Assembly (NCBI RefSeq): GCF_035222375.1
Contig: NW_026946366.1
Location: 2,232,001 to 2,296,000, forward strand
Direction of reading: 5' to 3'
DNA length: 64,000 bases
DNA from: Podospora pseudocomata
Lineage: Eukaryota; Ascomycota; Sordariomycetes; Sordariales; Podosporaceae
Made by a program: the position numbers and the translations under genes. The notes beneath the pieces were generated by a model. It did no database searches. It saw nothing but the letters and a program-made list of their open reading frames with translations, and was not told the origin of the DNA. Within the stretch, counting starts at the first letter, position 1. Each line of letters opens with the position of its first letter. Of the stretch, positions 47,202 through 59,146 are shown one piece after another.

Positions 47202-49818
47202 TTCGGAAATCTGAGAGGTGTCGTTTGGCTTCGAAAGTAACTTTGGCGGTTTCAAGTCAGCACAAGGCAAAGAGCTGAGAGGTTCGTTGATGGATGATGC
47301 AATGGTCGAAGAAATAGGTCAGACCCAAGATGCGGGGGAGGGGAAACGGGTTGCAGATGCGGTTCGGCCGGTGGATTATTGGGCCCAACAAAATCAAGGA
47401 AAAAATCGAAATAACGAATAACGGGTATTTGAGGAAGAAATATAGTTCGAAAACCCACCCCGGAAATGTATGCTAGTAAGGAATGTTCTCGCGAGACCCA
47501 AGGGAGAGGTTGGGGTCAGCTCAGCTCAGGCCGGCCGGGCACAGAAGTTGTCTTATAGGGGAACCGCAAGCAACAAGAAATGTGACGTCGGATCCGAATG
47601 TCGCGAAACGCAGGAATCGAAGCGCGGCTGGGCAACGGCAAAGCACGTTGGAATCTCCCGAAATTGGAAAGAAGTCGAGAATAGGATCACGGGGAGACGG
47701 GAAGGGGGAGGCGTCTGCCGCAGAATGGCGCTGGGCTTGGTGGGCTGGCAAGGCTGGGGCTGTTGGTTGGACAATGGCAACTGGATGACACAGGGCACAA
47801 GCAGTGTCTTGTTGTTGAGTGAGAGGGGCGGGGAAGCTTGTATCAAGTAGCTTGGGGTTTGAGTTGGTTTATAGTGCCCTGGGGGTGCTCCGGGCTGTTA
47901 GGAAAGGCACCGAGGTGGATGGAGGTGAAAGACGGCGGCGCTTGGGTTCTTGCAGGGACCGGGGAGCTTCTCGGAGCTACTGCAGTCTGATGCACTTGGT
48001 GCCCGTACCAGCCCAAGAGAACCTCTTCTGCAGCAGCTCACGCAGCTCTTCCAGGATGCCAATGGGGTGATGCGTGGATGCCCTGCAGCGATGGAACATC
48101 AGGTGGAGACCTTTGGGAGCTGCTTCGCTGCCTTACTGGACTGCTGCGGGTGCATCGAGATGGATCGCAGACCTTCTGGCTTCGAACAAGCCGGTAATAT
48201 GCAGTTTTGCCGACCAACCCCCTCGCTTCTCGACCATCAACGTTAGGTCCTTCGTTGGGTTTTTTTTTTTTTTTTTTTTTTTGAGACTGAGAGCTTTTCC
48301 CAACACAAGGGATCCAACGTTTGCTGGTCTGTTAGAGATAACGCCATGATTCATCGATTCCACCCGTCTCGCACTCCCCTTCAGCTGCCCCTCCCCCGAT
48401 GCGAGTCTTCAATCTTCCATCCAAGCCCAAACACCACACCACCACCGGGCAGCCCTACTGCGCACCTATCCATCGCCCGCTTATTGGCACAGGAACTCTG
48501 CTAACCGCCACTGTTGCTAAGCTAGTCTGCTCGGGGATAAAATCATGAAATGTTTGTCTTTACAATTGTCTATCACTTCTATCTGGTAGAGACATGGATA
48601 GCAGCTGGAGGAGCTCTATCTCTTGCGTCATTCCGTTGATCGCGGACCCCGGCCGGGCTTAGTCATCATGACGACAGCCGGCCCTTGATCTGTGTTGCGC
48701 ACTGGGCATCAGCACGTCAAGGTTCCACACGAAACTGGGGCTCGATGAAACGGCATATCATTGCCCTGGTCTCCTATTCGCTGGCCGTTTGAATATCAAC
48801 GAACATCAACGACATATATTTCCCTTCAACCCGAGCGACACAACTCGACGCGAACACCTCTTCCCACTCAGGCATCTATGCCTGAACATCGCAAATTATG
48901 TTAGGCATCCAGTCACTCAATGCCAATGGCCCAAGTCCGTTCCAGGCTACGAGACGGCATGTGAATGGTTTGCTAGAAATCCCTCAATGCGGGCACTCAT
49001 CAATTCCCAACACCTTGATATCGGGCCATGCCGTTATCGTGAGCAACGATAAGATGAATCCTATCCAGAAGACTGCCTCTTGTGTCTGATGAAGAGGCGC
49101 GGCAAAAGTTGGGTCTGTTGGCATCTACACACTGAGCCTCACGGGACTTCTAAAAATAGAACCTCAAGGGAGTTTCAGATGACTTCCAACCACAAAGACT
49201 TGAACAAGATCTTTGTGTGCTCAGCTCCTAACTCGGTAACCCTGTTGTCTTCTTCTGACAATGCACTGCTCGTCATGTCATGAAACTGGTCATGATGGTT
49301 ACGGCAATATACGCAGTCAGAGCTGTGTGGTGGTAAAACTTGCTTTGCTATGGGCTTCAACTCGGGCACATTTATTTGACAATGATGGCGATGTCCGATT
49401 ATTTTCGACATGAGATCTGCTGTGTCTCACAGTCATACCCATGTACCAATCGAGAGACTACTGTCATGAAGGAAAAGTCTATTTTCACCTCGACACCACG
49501 TCGAAGCGTGGCGGACCAGCTTCCAAGAGGAACAAGGCACTGTGTCCGTGGAAGACAAAGAGGTATACTCGGAAACTGGCATGTCCCGTATCTGCGCCCT
49601 CTTTCAACTCGAACAAATGGAACAAAGACATCGTCTGAGTCACAACGTATATAAACTTCCGTCCGCCCCTGGGAAGTAATCTGGTCTGCCATTCATCAAA
49701 CTTCAACAACTTTCATTCATTTCATTACCAGCGTCGCTTTTTGAGTTTACTAACAGAGCCAGGTTCTTCCAAGTATCTCAGGTAAGTCTCTCTGATAGAG
49801 CCTCGTCTACTAATCACC
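47202..49818. promoter_or_regulatory. 2.6-kb divergent upstream region of glycogen synthase and the Asn-rich gene
   Basis: AGGGG (STRE) pentamers at 47339-47343, 47557-47561, 47703-47707 and 47824-47828, all on the plus strand, within 630 bp of the glycogen synthase start. A T24 run lies near 48258-48281. A TATATAAA box (49648-49655) sits about 165 bp upstream of the Asn-rich gene start. No gene seen; open frames stay under about 130 codons. Confidence 0.5.
49648..49655 (+). promoter_or_regulatory. TATA box of the Asn-rich gene
   Basis: TATATAAA about 165 bp upstream of the ATG at 49819. No ATG occurs between this box and that start. Confidence 0.5.
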
Positions 49819-50781
49819 ATGGGGAAGAACCGCAACAGAAACAAGAACGGTGGAGGTGGCAACAACCAGGGGGGTAACAATCCTCACCAAGGTAATAACT
49901 CTCACCAAGGTAACAGCTCCCACCATGGCAGCAACTCTCACCAAGGTAACAACTCCGACCGCGGCAACAACCACCACAACGTTAATAATAATAATCACAA
50001 CAACAAGCAGAACAGCGGGCGTAATGGCAAGTGGAACAACAAGTGGAACAGGAACCACGGCAATAACCAGAATGGCAATGGCAATAACAACCAGAACGGT
50101 AACAACAGTAACACCGGGAGTCAGAATGGCAACAGGAATAACAACAGTAACCAAAATGGAAACTGGAATAACAGCAACAACCAGACCGGGCACTGGAAGA
50201 AACGGCGTCAGCAATACTGGCAGCTCATTGCTGGAGCAGAGCACGTGGGTCAAAGCCAAGTTCTCAGCATGTTCCTGTGCCATAGCATCCGGATAGGTCT
50301 GCTAGCACAAAGCTACGCAACCGTGTGTCACGCAACCGGAGGCTACAAGTCCACAGACGAGTTTATCACCAAGCACAGAGCCCAAATCCATGACTGCGAG
50401 TTGTTTTGCGTCCAAGGCCGGTTCCAGAACCCGTCCATCACACCACATTCCCTCGCCGACAAGATCGAACAGTTCCTGGAGCAGCACGCAGCATTCATTT
50501 ACGAGCAATGGATCCTGCACGACCACCTAACCCACTATCCTGGCTTCAGAATGGAGGACTTTCTCGCTTATATCCGGGGCTTCTCTACCTACTCCTGGGA
50601 GCCTGTCATCAACGCGGAGGGTGTGCAGGGGAATGACACTGATGAGGATGTTGTCATGGTTGATGACGGGAGCAGTCATACGATTTACCTCGCCCAGCTT
50701 TGCAAATTTGCGCCGCTGCCTTACCTCACTGTCAGGTTTGGTCTTGTTAACCCGGATGTACCGGGGCATAGTTTAATGTAG
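49819..50781 (+). CDS. Asn/Gly/His-rich, prion-like protein of unknown function
   Basis: An intronless open frame of 320 aa. Residues 1-131 are built almost only from Asn, Gly, His, Gln and Ser (repeats such as GGNNPHQGNNSHQGNSSHHG), with hardly any hydrophobic residue: the composition of a prion-like, phase-separating domain. A basic hinge HWKKRRQQYW leads to about 180 ordered-looking residues with Cys, Trp and Tyr (LSMFLCHSIRIGLLAQSYAT, DKIEQFLEQHAAFIYEQW, MEDFLAYIRGFSTYSWEP), then an acidic DTDEDVVMVDD. I do not recognise the family. The start is uncertain: a GTAAGT donor (49782), a CTACTAAT branch site (49807-49814) and a CAACAG acceptor (ending 49838) surround the ATG. Confidence 0.7.
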   Translation: MGKNRNRNKNGGGGNNQGGNNPHQGNNSHQGNSSHHGSNSHQGNNSDRGNNHHNVNNNNHNNKQNSGRNGKWNNKWNRNHGNNQNGNGNNNQNGNNSNTGSQNGNRNNNSNQNGNWNNSNNQTGHWKKRRQQYWQLIAGAEHVGQSQVLSMFLCHSIRIGLLAQSYATVCHATGGYKSTDEFITKHRAQIHDCELFCVQGRFQNPSITPHSLADKIEQFLEQHAAFIYEQWILHDHLTHYPGFRMEDFLAYIRGFSTYSWEPVINAEGVQGNDTDEDVVMVDDGSSHTIYLAQLCKFAPLPYLTVRFGLVNPDVPGHSLM

Positions 50782-53408
50782 GTTCTCGTCGTTTGGTTTT
50801 GTAAGGTGTGTATTTGTAGGAGGAGGTGGTATAACGAAAAGCGCATAAACAAAAACATAGACGGAGCGAGGCTGGATCCTCTGCTCAATAGGGGCACTCG
50901 GTATAGAGAATGCGACCCAACACAGCTAATTCTGATACTTAATCATTTGGAACGAAGTAAAACATCAAGACCCCATTCATTTATTTGACTTTGAAAATGC
51001 GATGTCCGTACCCGTTGATCAATTCTCGATACCTTACTGTACCCAAATATTGAGAATGAAGAAGGCCGCATCCCACGCTTGGCTGGAGCCATCTTATTCA
51101 ATGACCTTACAAAGGAGCAACAGTTCTCCAGAACTGAAGCCCAAGTGAAATCTTAGCATTGTCTTTGGTGATGTGCAGCTCCGGGTATAGGGTTAGGGTT
51201 ACTGCCATGTCAGCTGGAAGGGGGTCACGGGGTTTAGTTACGTGGACCGTGCGCTGCAACGGCCTGACTTGGCTGGCGCGCTGGCCAGAGCTGAACCTCC
51301 ACAAACAATTCCACTCCCCAAAGCACTTCATTCTCCGACCACAAACCGCGACGACTCTCAACGCGGATTCAAGCACACACTACGCCATCTTCTATCGAAG
51401 CCTTTTTGCATCTCGAAATACTCTGTCCTATCCGTACGCGTATCTATCATGACGGCGAGATCGGAACCATGGAGAGCCCGCAATTCAAGCTCGGTGCGGA
51501 GCTTTGCTCTTCCAGCCGGCAGCTTGGACATCACCGATACCTAACTTGCCAGCACTACGGATTCGACATAGCGGGCGGGACAGGCACCTATTCACTTGCC
51601 TCATGGTGAAACATGGCTGGGAAAGAATGATAATGGCCGACATTTGATACTCCGATTTGATTCAACTCTGTTTAAGCGCTTACCATGTCGGATTCCGCTC
51701 GACCCTACCCTCCATCCCCCACCCAGTCTGCGACCTCCGACCAGCAGCTTCTGCATCATTACACAACACACCAGCAAGCCAGCGCCCTTCCTGGATCCTC
51801 GCCTTGCCGTAGGCCGAGCAGCTACACCATTTTCGTCCAAGGTGGTTGTATGTGACAATCGAAGCAGGGGGATGACCTGGCCACAAATTGAAGTGGGCTG
51901 GATGACGCCAAAAGTGACCTACAATCACTGCTTTGGTCCCCACGGTTGATACACTTCATGGCCAACAGTATTTGTGGCTGCTTGCACCGCGTCCTTTTTA
52001 CAGCACATGAACTACCTACAACACCACGCCACTCCAACGACCTTCTGGGGAAGAGCTGGAATATCTGCTTGATAATTGCCCTACGGTCTTGCGAGTATTT
52101 GCAGTTTGCCTCGTGGTCCAACCCACGTCAGCCATCCCAAGGGTTTTCTGTTTTTATCCAGGCATTGTGCCAGGCACATGAAGCTCTCTTGGTTGTACTC
52201 CGTATGATCAGGAGGATGTCTCGGAACTGCCGGGGCGCGATGCCATGACGCCCCGACTTTTCTGATGCTCAACTTTTGCATTCCTTCCGCAGATGTTGCT
52301 GCCGTACGTTTGGCGTATGGCACAGCACCGACTTGCAAAAGCTACGCCAGGAACAGAGTCCCATACACTAACAGCTTCAGAGAAGCCCAGAATTGGCCCA
52401 TCACTATGATGGCGGAGGTCAAGGGGGAAAACCGACTTGTGTGGGAGCACGGTGGAAATCGTAAAGCAAATCTATCTTGCCGTATATAGTTTAGGTGGTT
52501 TTGCAGCTTGATGAACAAGTGTTAGCAACAGCCTCAGCATTTAGATGCTGCCTGGGGCTGTTTTTCAAGCTGGGGCCAGGGTCGGTGGGCAGGGATGACA
52601 GGTTCTGAGTGGGCTCAAGAAGAGCCTCGATGCCTTCTTTGTAAATGCCCATTCTGGTGGTGCTGAACACAACGCTTGACAGGAAGAGCTCGCCTGGTCT
52701 GGCGATGATCCTCTTCGAAGGCAAGAGGAGTCGCAGGGAGTATTTGGGGTCCAACTCCTGGTGTCTGGGAGGACGGGCCCGATGACACGGACAGCGATCT
52801 GATCTCTCAGTTTTGGAGAACTTCCACGATGGTGGAGGAGGTCCATGGCGAGAGCTGCCCCTCACCTCAACCTCGAACGCAACCGCACAAGTCCTTGAGC
52901 ATTTCAATTCAACACCGAACAGGAGCTCGAGGTTGTTGCAATTTCTAACGCATCGCCATTCAGCCACCACCCAGGTCGATCCTAGCCCAAACTAACAGCA
53001 ATTTGCAAAAAAAAGGCACCCTGCGTCTTATCAGCTGCAGACTCTCGGCAGATACGGGCTTGCTTCCAGGTTATCAGCATCTGAGGTTGTTCTGCCAGAG
53101 TCGCCGAGTTTGGGCAAGGCGAGGCTGTGGTTTCTTTGATGGGATTGGCTGGGAGCGCATACAGCCAGGCAGAGGACGGACGGGACAGACGTTTTTCAGA
53201 TTCCCACGCTGGATTTGCAATTGCTCTCTCTGCTCTCCCAGGTCGCTGTCGGTGCTGCGTCTACAGCGGACCTGTAGGCGCTGGCTGGGCTGACAGCTCC
53301 GGCCCACAGCGACAACCCCTGTCTCTCGGCTATGGAAAGGCCGCCTTGACCAACTGAAGTCACCCCAACTAACCCAAAGTCAAATATCGAATCCCGTCTC
53401 GTGCTGCG
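50782..53408. other. 2.6-kb intergenic upstream of the CTK1-type kinase
   Basis: No gene recognised. It contains GGGTTAGGGTT at 51190-51200 (telobox type, minus orientation of the sites at 7745 and 22649). Open frames on both strands are below about 160 codons, overlap and lack domains; a short spliced gene cannot be excluded. Confidence 0.5.
51190..51200. promoter_or_regulatory. Double TTAGGG telobox-like site
   Basis: GGGTTAGGGTT, reverse of AACCCTAACCC. It is not close to any gene I could call. Confidence 0.35.
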
Positions 53409-56400
53409 ATGGACCACCAGCACCAGCACCAGCACAAGCACCAGCAGTCCTCAGCACAGCGTCGGCGTCGAAACTTTGGTCCACCGCCCAATGGCAGCCA
53501 CCGTCCTCTCGAACGCCAACAAATCCACCCTCGGGTTGAGCATGATCTCGGCATGACTACTTCACGCAGACCGTCCGAACCCGCCGCCGCCGCTGCCGTG
53601 AATCGGTCCTCTGCACCTGCTCGCGAACGAGATAGAGAAAGAGAGCGAGACAGGAAACAGCAACACCAGCAACACCAGCACCAGCACCGCCATCCTCCCT
53701 CACCATTGCCGAATCCGAACCTTCCACCACCACCACCACCGCCGCCACCTCCCCCTCCCCGAGGCCGTTCCCCGCAGTCATCAAAGTCTGAATATCCCCA
53801 TCGCCGTCGCGACCGGAGCCGCAGCACCGATTACCGCCCCAGTCGTTCCTCTCGCCCATCTCAGCGTTCGCCCCATAGCCGTCGAGACCGTTCCCGCGAG
53901 CGTGACCGTGATCGTGGCCGTGACCGCGAACCAGCCCGCTCCCGCGATCGCCATCCACCGGCGGACCGCCACCGTTCACGGGAAAGGTCTTCCAGGTCTA
54001 GGAAAGACGCTCGCGATCGTCAGGGTTCTCGCTCTCGCCGGCGTGCATCGCGTTCCCCAGCATCCGTGAAGCGTCCGCGCAGCCCCAGTCCATCATCCAT
54101 TGGAGGGTCGCAGCCGAAGAAGTCCCGGCGGGACCGTAGCCCAGGAAGGGCAGAGAAGGACGCGCCGAAATCTCTGCCACCAAAGCCCCCACGTCGTGAT
54201 CCGTCACCAGCATCCCGTGCCCGTCGTTCAAGGTCTCCGGAAGGCCGTGACCATCGGCGGCCAAAGACTAGCAAACGGGCAGGACGGTCAAGGTCACCGA
54301 GTGCGTCTCGCCGGCGGAGATCCCGATCTCGTGAAGCGGAAACTGCTGCGTCCCAATCAACACGTCGACGTAGCAGGTCCCGTCAGCGATCTCCCCGCGC
54401 AGAGCACCGACGTCGGTCGGGATCCAGATCGCGCCCTCGTAGTCCAGCTGCGCGGGGTGCTAGGAGGCCCCCTTCTGTTGATACTGGGTCGCACCGCAAG
54501 CCCAGCTTCGATCTGAACTCTACTCGGACGCCACACGGAGCCTTACCCCCCGGTTCTCCGCGTGATTCGCGAGCAGCTAACCCTACTAAAAGCGAAGCCC
54601 CCACCGACGAGTCTAACAAGACCTCTGGCAAGTTTGATCCATCGTCTGGTTCCAACAGCATCGAGGTCAGCATGGGAACAAGGGGCAATTACCGCGGCGG
54701 TTTCAATCCCCAACAACAGAACTATCCTCCCCGCGGTGGCTACGGCCAGTCTTCGGGGCAAGGGACACCTGCATCATCCTTTCACGGCTCTCCGCCAGCA
54801 CAGTCACCGTATGCTGGAAGCGGACGAGGATGGAATGGTGCACAGCAGTTTTCACCGCCAGGGTCAGTCCGGCGCCCCAAGAATGCAGTGCTCGCTAACT
54901 CACACGGCAACAGCCAATATTCCCAGCCATATCCACACAACAATTATGGGCCGCCTACCGGTCCTCAGAATCATTATCATTCCAATCAGACACAGACTCC
55001 GCCATACGCACCCACAGGCCCAGCATCTCAGTATCCTGCGGGCTCATATCGTGGTGGGCACAGAGGCGGACCTGGGGGGTTCCGGGGTGGTGCATTCGGT
55101 GGTGGCCGTGGGGCACCGCGCGGTGGCTTCAAGAGTGCATGGAACTCATCCCACCCCGATGGACGGACCTCGGATCCATCCCACACCAGCAATCATCAGT
55201 CTCCAGAGGCTCATGACAAGTCAGAGGCGAAAGATGTGTTGATGCAGGATGCTGATAACCCCTTCAGGCCATCTAAAGAATTGCAGGTTGAAGACGCAAG
55301 CAAGGAGGACAAGTCGAAAGATGACAAGATGGCTCCTCCGACAAGCCGTGCTCCGCCGACTGGGCCCCAGTCCCAGACACCCAACAAGTTCAGCTTCAGC
55401 ATGAAGACTGCGTCAAAGCCGGTCGTGGCAGTTCCACGGCCCGAGATATCGATCAAGTTTAACGCCCCTGCTGCCCCACGAGAGCCCGCTGCTGCTTCCA
55501 ATCCTCTTCAGAGAGCACCCCCTACGAAGCCCGAGCGAGACAGAGAGCGAGAACGGGATAGAGATAGGGATAGGGACAGGGAGAGGGATCGAGATCGAGA
55601 TAGGGACAGGGACCGGGATAGGGACAGGGACCGAGATAGGGATCGGGATAGAGATAGGGACAGATCCGGATATCCCAGAAATGCTCCCACTGAGCCTGCC
55701 TCGGCCCGCTCTCGCCCGAACGACCACCGCAGACCTCACGACCTGCCTAGCAGGCAACCAGATCCCACGCCCAAGACACGCAAAGTGAAGAAGATGATGA
55801 AGCGTCTCAAGGAGAAGCCAAAGCTCCCAGAGGATCTGGCGCGGTCCAAGTCGGTGTTCTTCCGCAGACCAGGCAACGAGTCGGTGGTCGGGTCGGGCAC
55901 ATACGGCAAGGTGTTTAAGGGGGTAAACGTCTACACCAAGAAGCTCGTGGCGCTCAAGCGAATCCGTATGGAAGGTGAACGCGACGGTTTTCCCGTCACG
56001 GCAGTGCGAGAAATCAAACTTCTCTGCTCGCTCAAGCACACCAATGTGGTTGAGCTGCAAGAAGTCATGGTCGAGTCGAACGAGTGCTTCATGGTGTTTG
56101 AGTACCTCTCGCACGACCTGACGGGTCTGCTGAACCACCCCAACTACACCCTGGAGCCGGCTCACAAGAAGCACCTGGCCAGACAGCTGTTTGAGGGGTT
56201 GGATTACCTGCACACGAGGGGGGTCCTGCACAGGGACATCAAAGCGGCGAACATCTTGGTTTCTAACGAGGGCGTCTTGAAGCTGGCCGACTTTGGGCTG
56301 GCGCGGTTCTATGCCAAGCACCACCAGCTCGACTACACCAACCGTGTCATCACCATTTGGTACCGGTCCCCGGAGCTGTTGCTGGGGGAGACGCAGTATG

Positions 56401-57091
56401 GTCCCGCGGTGGATATCTGGTCTGCGGCGTGCGTGCTGGTGGAGATTTTTACCAAGAGGGCGATTTTTCCTGGGGATGGGAGCGAGATTAATCAGCTGGA
56501 CAAGATACACTCTGTGCTGGGGACGCCGACGAGGTCGGAGTGGCCGGATATTGTGGAGATGCCGTGGTTTGAGCTGCTGAGGCCGACGGTGAGGATGGCG
56601 AGCCAGTTTGAGGAGAGATACAAGGGGGTTGTGACGCCGATGGCTTATGAGCTGTTGAGGAGCATGTTTAGGTATGATCCGAAGAAGAGGCCGAGCGCGG
56701 GGGAGGTGTTGAGGCATGGGTATTTTACTGAGGAGGAGCCAGAGGCTAGGCAGGCGGTTGAGTATGTCCCCCCCCCCATTTGCAGCGTTTTTTTTTTTTT
56801 TTGGTGATGGGAGGTTGGTTGCTAATTATTTGAAACAGGCTGAGAGATGTCCAGGGTGATTGGCATGAATTCGAGAGCAAGGCGTTGAGGAGGGAGAAGG
56901 AGAAGAAGGAACGGGAGGAGAAGGATCGGAAGGAGAGGGAGAGGAAGGGGGTTGCCACGGCCAAGGGGGAAAAGGAAAAGGGGGAGAGGAAGAGGCCGAT
57001 TGAGGGAGGTGGGGATGCTGCGCAGAGGGAGGCGAAGAGGCCGCATGTGGAGGGGGGTTCGGGGTCGGGGTCGGGGTCAAAAGCGAGATGA
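53409..57091 (+). CDS. CTK1: RNA polymerase II CTD kinase, CTK1/CDK12 type
   Basis: Exons 53409-56761 and 56839-57091, intron 77 nt (GTATGT...CAG, with a T15 run); 1201 aa. Residues 1-800 are low complexity: His/Gln at the start, a Pro run, long RS/RD/RE stretches and Gly-rich repeats, including an encoded (RD)n tract at 55551-55668. The kinase follows: loop GSGTYGKVFKG, VALKRIRM lysine, cyclin-binding PVTAVREIKLL (PITAIRE type), HRDIKAAN (about 940), ADFGLARFY (about 960) and T-loop YTNRVITIWYRSPELLLG. The second exon gives LRDVQGDWHEFESKALRRE, typical of fungal Ctk1 tails. It phosphorylates Ser2 of the CTD during elongation. A 51-nt stretch at 54863-54913 may be a further in-frame intron. 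Confidence 0.92.
55551..55668 (+). repeat. Coding hexanucleotide-like repeat (Arg-Asp)n
   Basis: Variants of GAGATAGGGACAGG repeated about 20 times; encodes an alternating Arg-Asp/Arg-Glu tract in the CTK1-type kinase. Confidence 0.85.
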
Positions 57092-57829
57092 GCAAGCGGT
57101 TAATGCGTAGAGGACGTCATGGTGTACGACTACTACATAAAAGTCAAAATTGGGTGAAATAAAGGGATATACAATCACGGCTGGTAAGGGATGGGGGATA
57201 GCGGTTGGGTTTTGTATGTGAGTAGCATTATTGTTATGGGTTTATGTGGTTAAGACCAAGCGGAAAGGATGGTGTATGGGGAGATGAGAAAAAGAGAAAT
57301 GAGATCCCTGTTGATAGAAATCACAATGGATTCAAGCAATGATTGATGATGGATGGTGTTTGTTTGGATCAATTTGTAGGAGAGGTAAGATGTGCCAAGA
57401 ATTTACCCCTATTCTTTTGGGTCAGAGCCCCCTCCCCCCCCCCTTTTTTTTTTTTTTTTTGTGGTTGAGGAGCCAAGCGGCGCAGTAGGATTGACTGATG
57501 CATGGTGAGTAACCCAACACCAAATAAGAATGTATAAGAGTTTCCGAGTTACAAAGGCCACTTGATCACATTTTCCAAAACGAGTTGGCAAAAGGCCATT
57601 GCAGATGTCAGTCTATTCCAAAGAAAATCCCTCGGCTTGATATATATCCCATCATCAAATCGTGTGTTTCCCATCCAATCGGTAGTCTACCTAAACCTGG
57701 CGCTCTCGAGTATATATTTCCCAAAACATCCCAAGTAAACATGCTGTGTTTCTGTTCCTTTTGTTCTGTGAACTATTGTATCCCTCATGTGCATGTGCTG
57801 TTGTCGTCGTTGTTGCTGTCCCAGTCACG
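57092..57829. other. 3' intergenic between convergent kinase and homopeptide gene
   Basis: AT-rich, with a C-run followed by a T-run (about 57428-57461). No gene seen. Confidence 0.55.
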
Positions 57830-59111
57830 TCACCTCCTCCCCTCCGACGGCGCCTTGAGCAACTCCCTCAGCCTCCCCTCTGCATTCCTCCTTCCCTGTG
57901 GTGTTGATGATGAAGCCGGTGTCTGCCACGGCACCCAGCTCCCAAACAAATTCCCGCTTGACGATCTCGGGTTTTGGTTGTAATAAGTGTAGTGGCTCTG
58001 GTGCCCCTCATGTGGCAGCTCCTCATAATACCGTGGCTGCTGCTGCTGCCACACACCCTCAGTAGCGGTAGTACTAGAGCAAGTCCTGACCCCAATATCA
58101 CTCCCACTCACCCTCGGCGCCACCACCTCCCCCTTAACCAGCCCCCCCTCACCCTCCATAATCGCATTCGCGAAACTCGCCGACCGTTTCCTCTCCAACC
58201 TCTTACTTGACTCCCTACCCCCCTTGCCCTTCCGCCCCCTCACCCCCTCAACAACCTCCCCCGCCCCCTTCTGTTGCTGTCTCATCCCATCCCCCCCCTC
58301 AGAGGAACAACTCCGACTACAGCTCATAATAGTCTCCAACCTCCCCTCAGCCACACTCTTTTTCCCCCTCCTACTCCTCGGTTGTTGTTGTTGTTGTTGT
58401 TGTTGTTGTTCCGTCACAAACCCCGCCCCCGACCCATGAGGCGCAACATGAACCTCGTACTGATTCGACAACGAGTACCGACTCCTAGCACAAATCTCCG
58501 CTATCCTATCCAAATCAGCACTGATATCACCCTGTTGCTGCTGGCCCGCATCCTGAACAAAAGACCTAAACGAAAACGCCTCCAGAGGCGGGAGTTTAGG
58601 TTCTTCTTGTCGTCGCTGTTCCCTCCCCCCCCATGTCCAACCCCCAAGCAAGAATCCCGATCGCGGTTTCGACGACGCCGACCCTGACTGGTGTTGTTTC
58701 GGCGGCATGGTTGCTGCTGTTGTTTCTTCGGATGACAGTGTTGCTTGCGTAGTGGTGGTAGTGACGTCAAGATTCGAACTACCAGTCGTCGCCACCCCAG
58801 AACTCAACACACGACCGCGCCGGCTCCGACGTCGCTGATCCCCCCCACCACCGCTATACGTCCGAACCACCACCGGCCCCGTCGTCGTCGTCGTCAAACT
58901 CCCCTGCTCACTACCCCCGCTCTCCACAGCCGAAGGGAACCTGTTGCTCAACCTCCTCAGCGCAGTCGCCGTGGTGCTGTTCTTCCCACTACTACCAACC
59001 GGTCTCCCCTCCGCCCTGGCCCCGTCAACAAAAGACGACGGGTCACTGCTAGAAGAGAACAAAACCCCAGTCACAAACCCCAACGGGAACGACCTCCTTC
59101 TTTTGGATTTG

Positions 59112-59146
<35 letters not shown>

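Noticed and set aside
51242-51544. Open frame of 100 codons near the telobox at 51190
   Set aside because: No domain, no codon continuity, overlapped by other frames; not enough to call a gene.
55413-56717. A 434-codon open frame antisense to the CTK1-type kinase
   Set aside because: Opposite to the conserved kinase domain and RD repeat; low-complexity shadow.
58764-58775. tRNA B-box-like GTTCGAATC on the minus strand
   Set aside because: Inside the homopeptide gene; no acceptor stem or A box.
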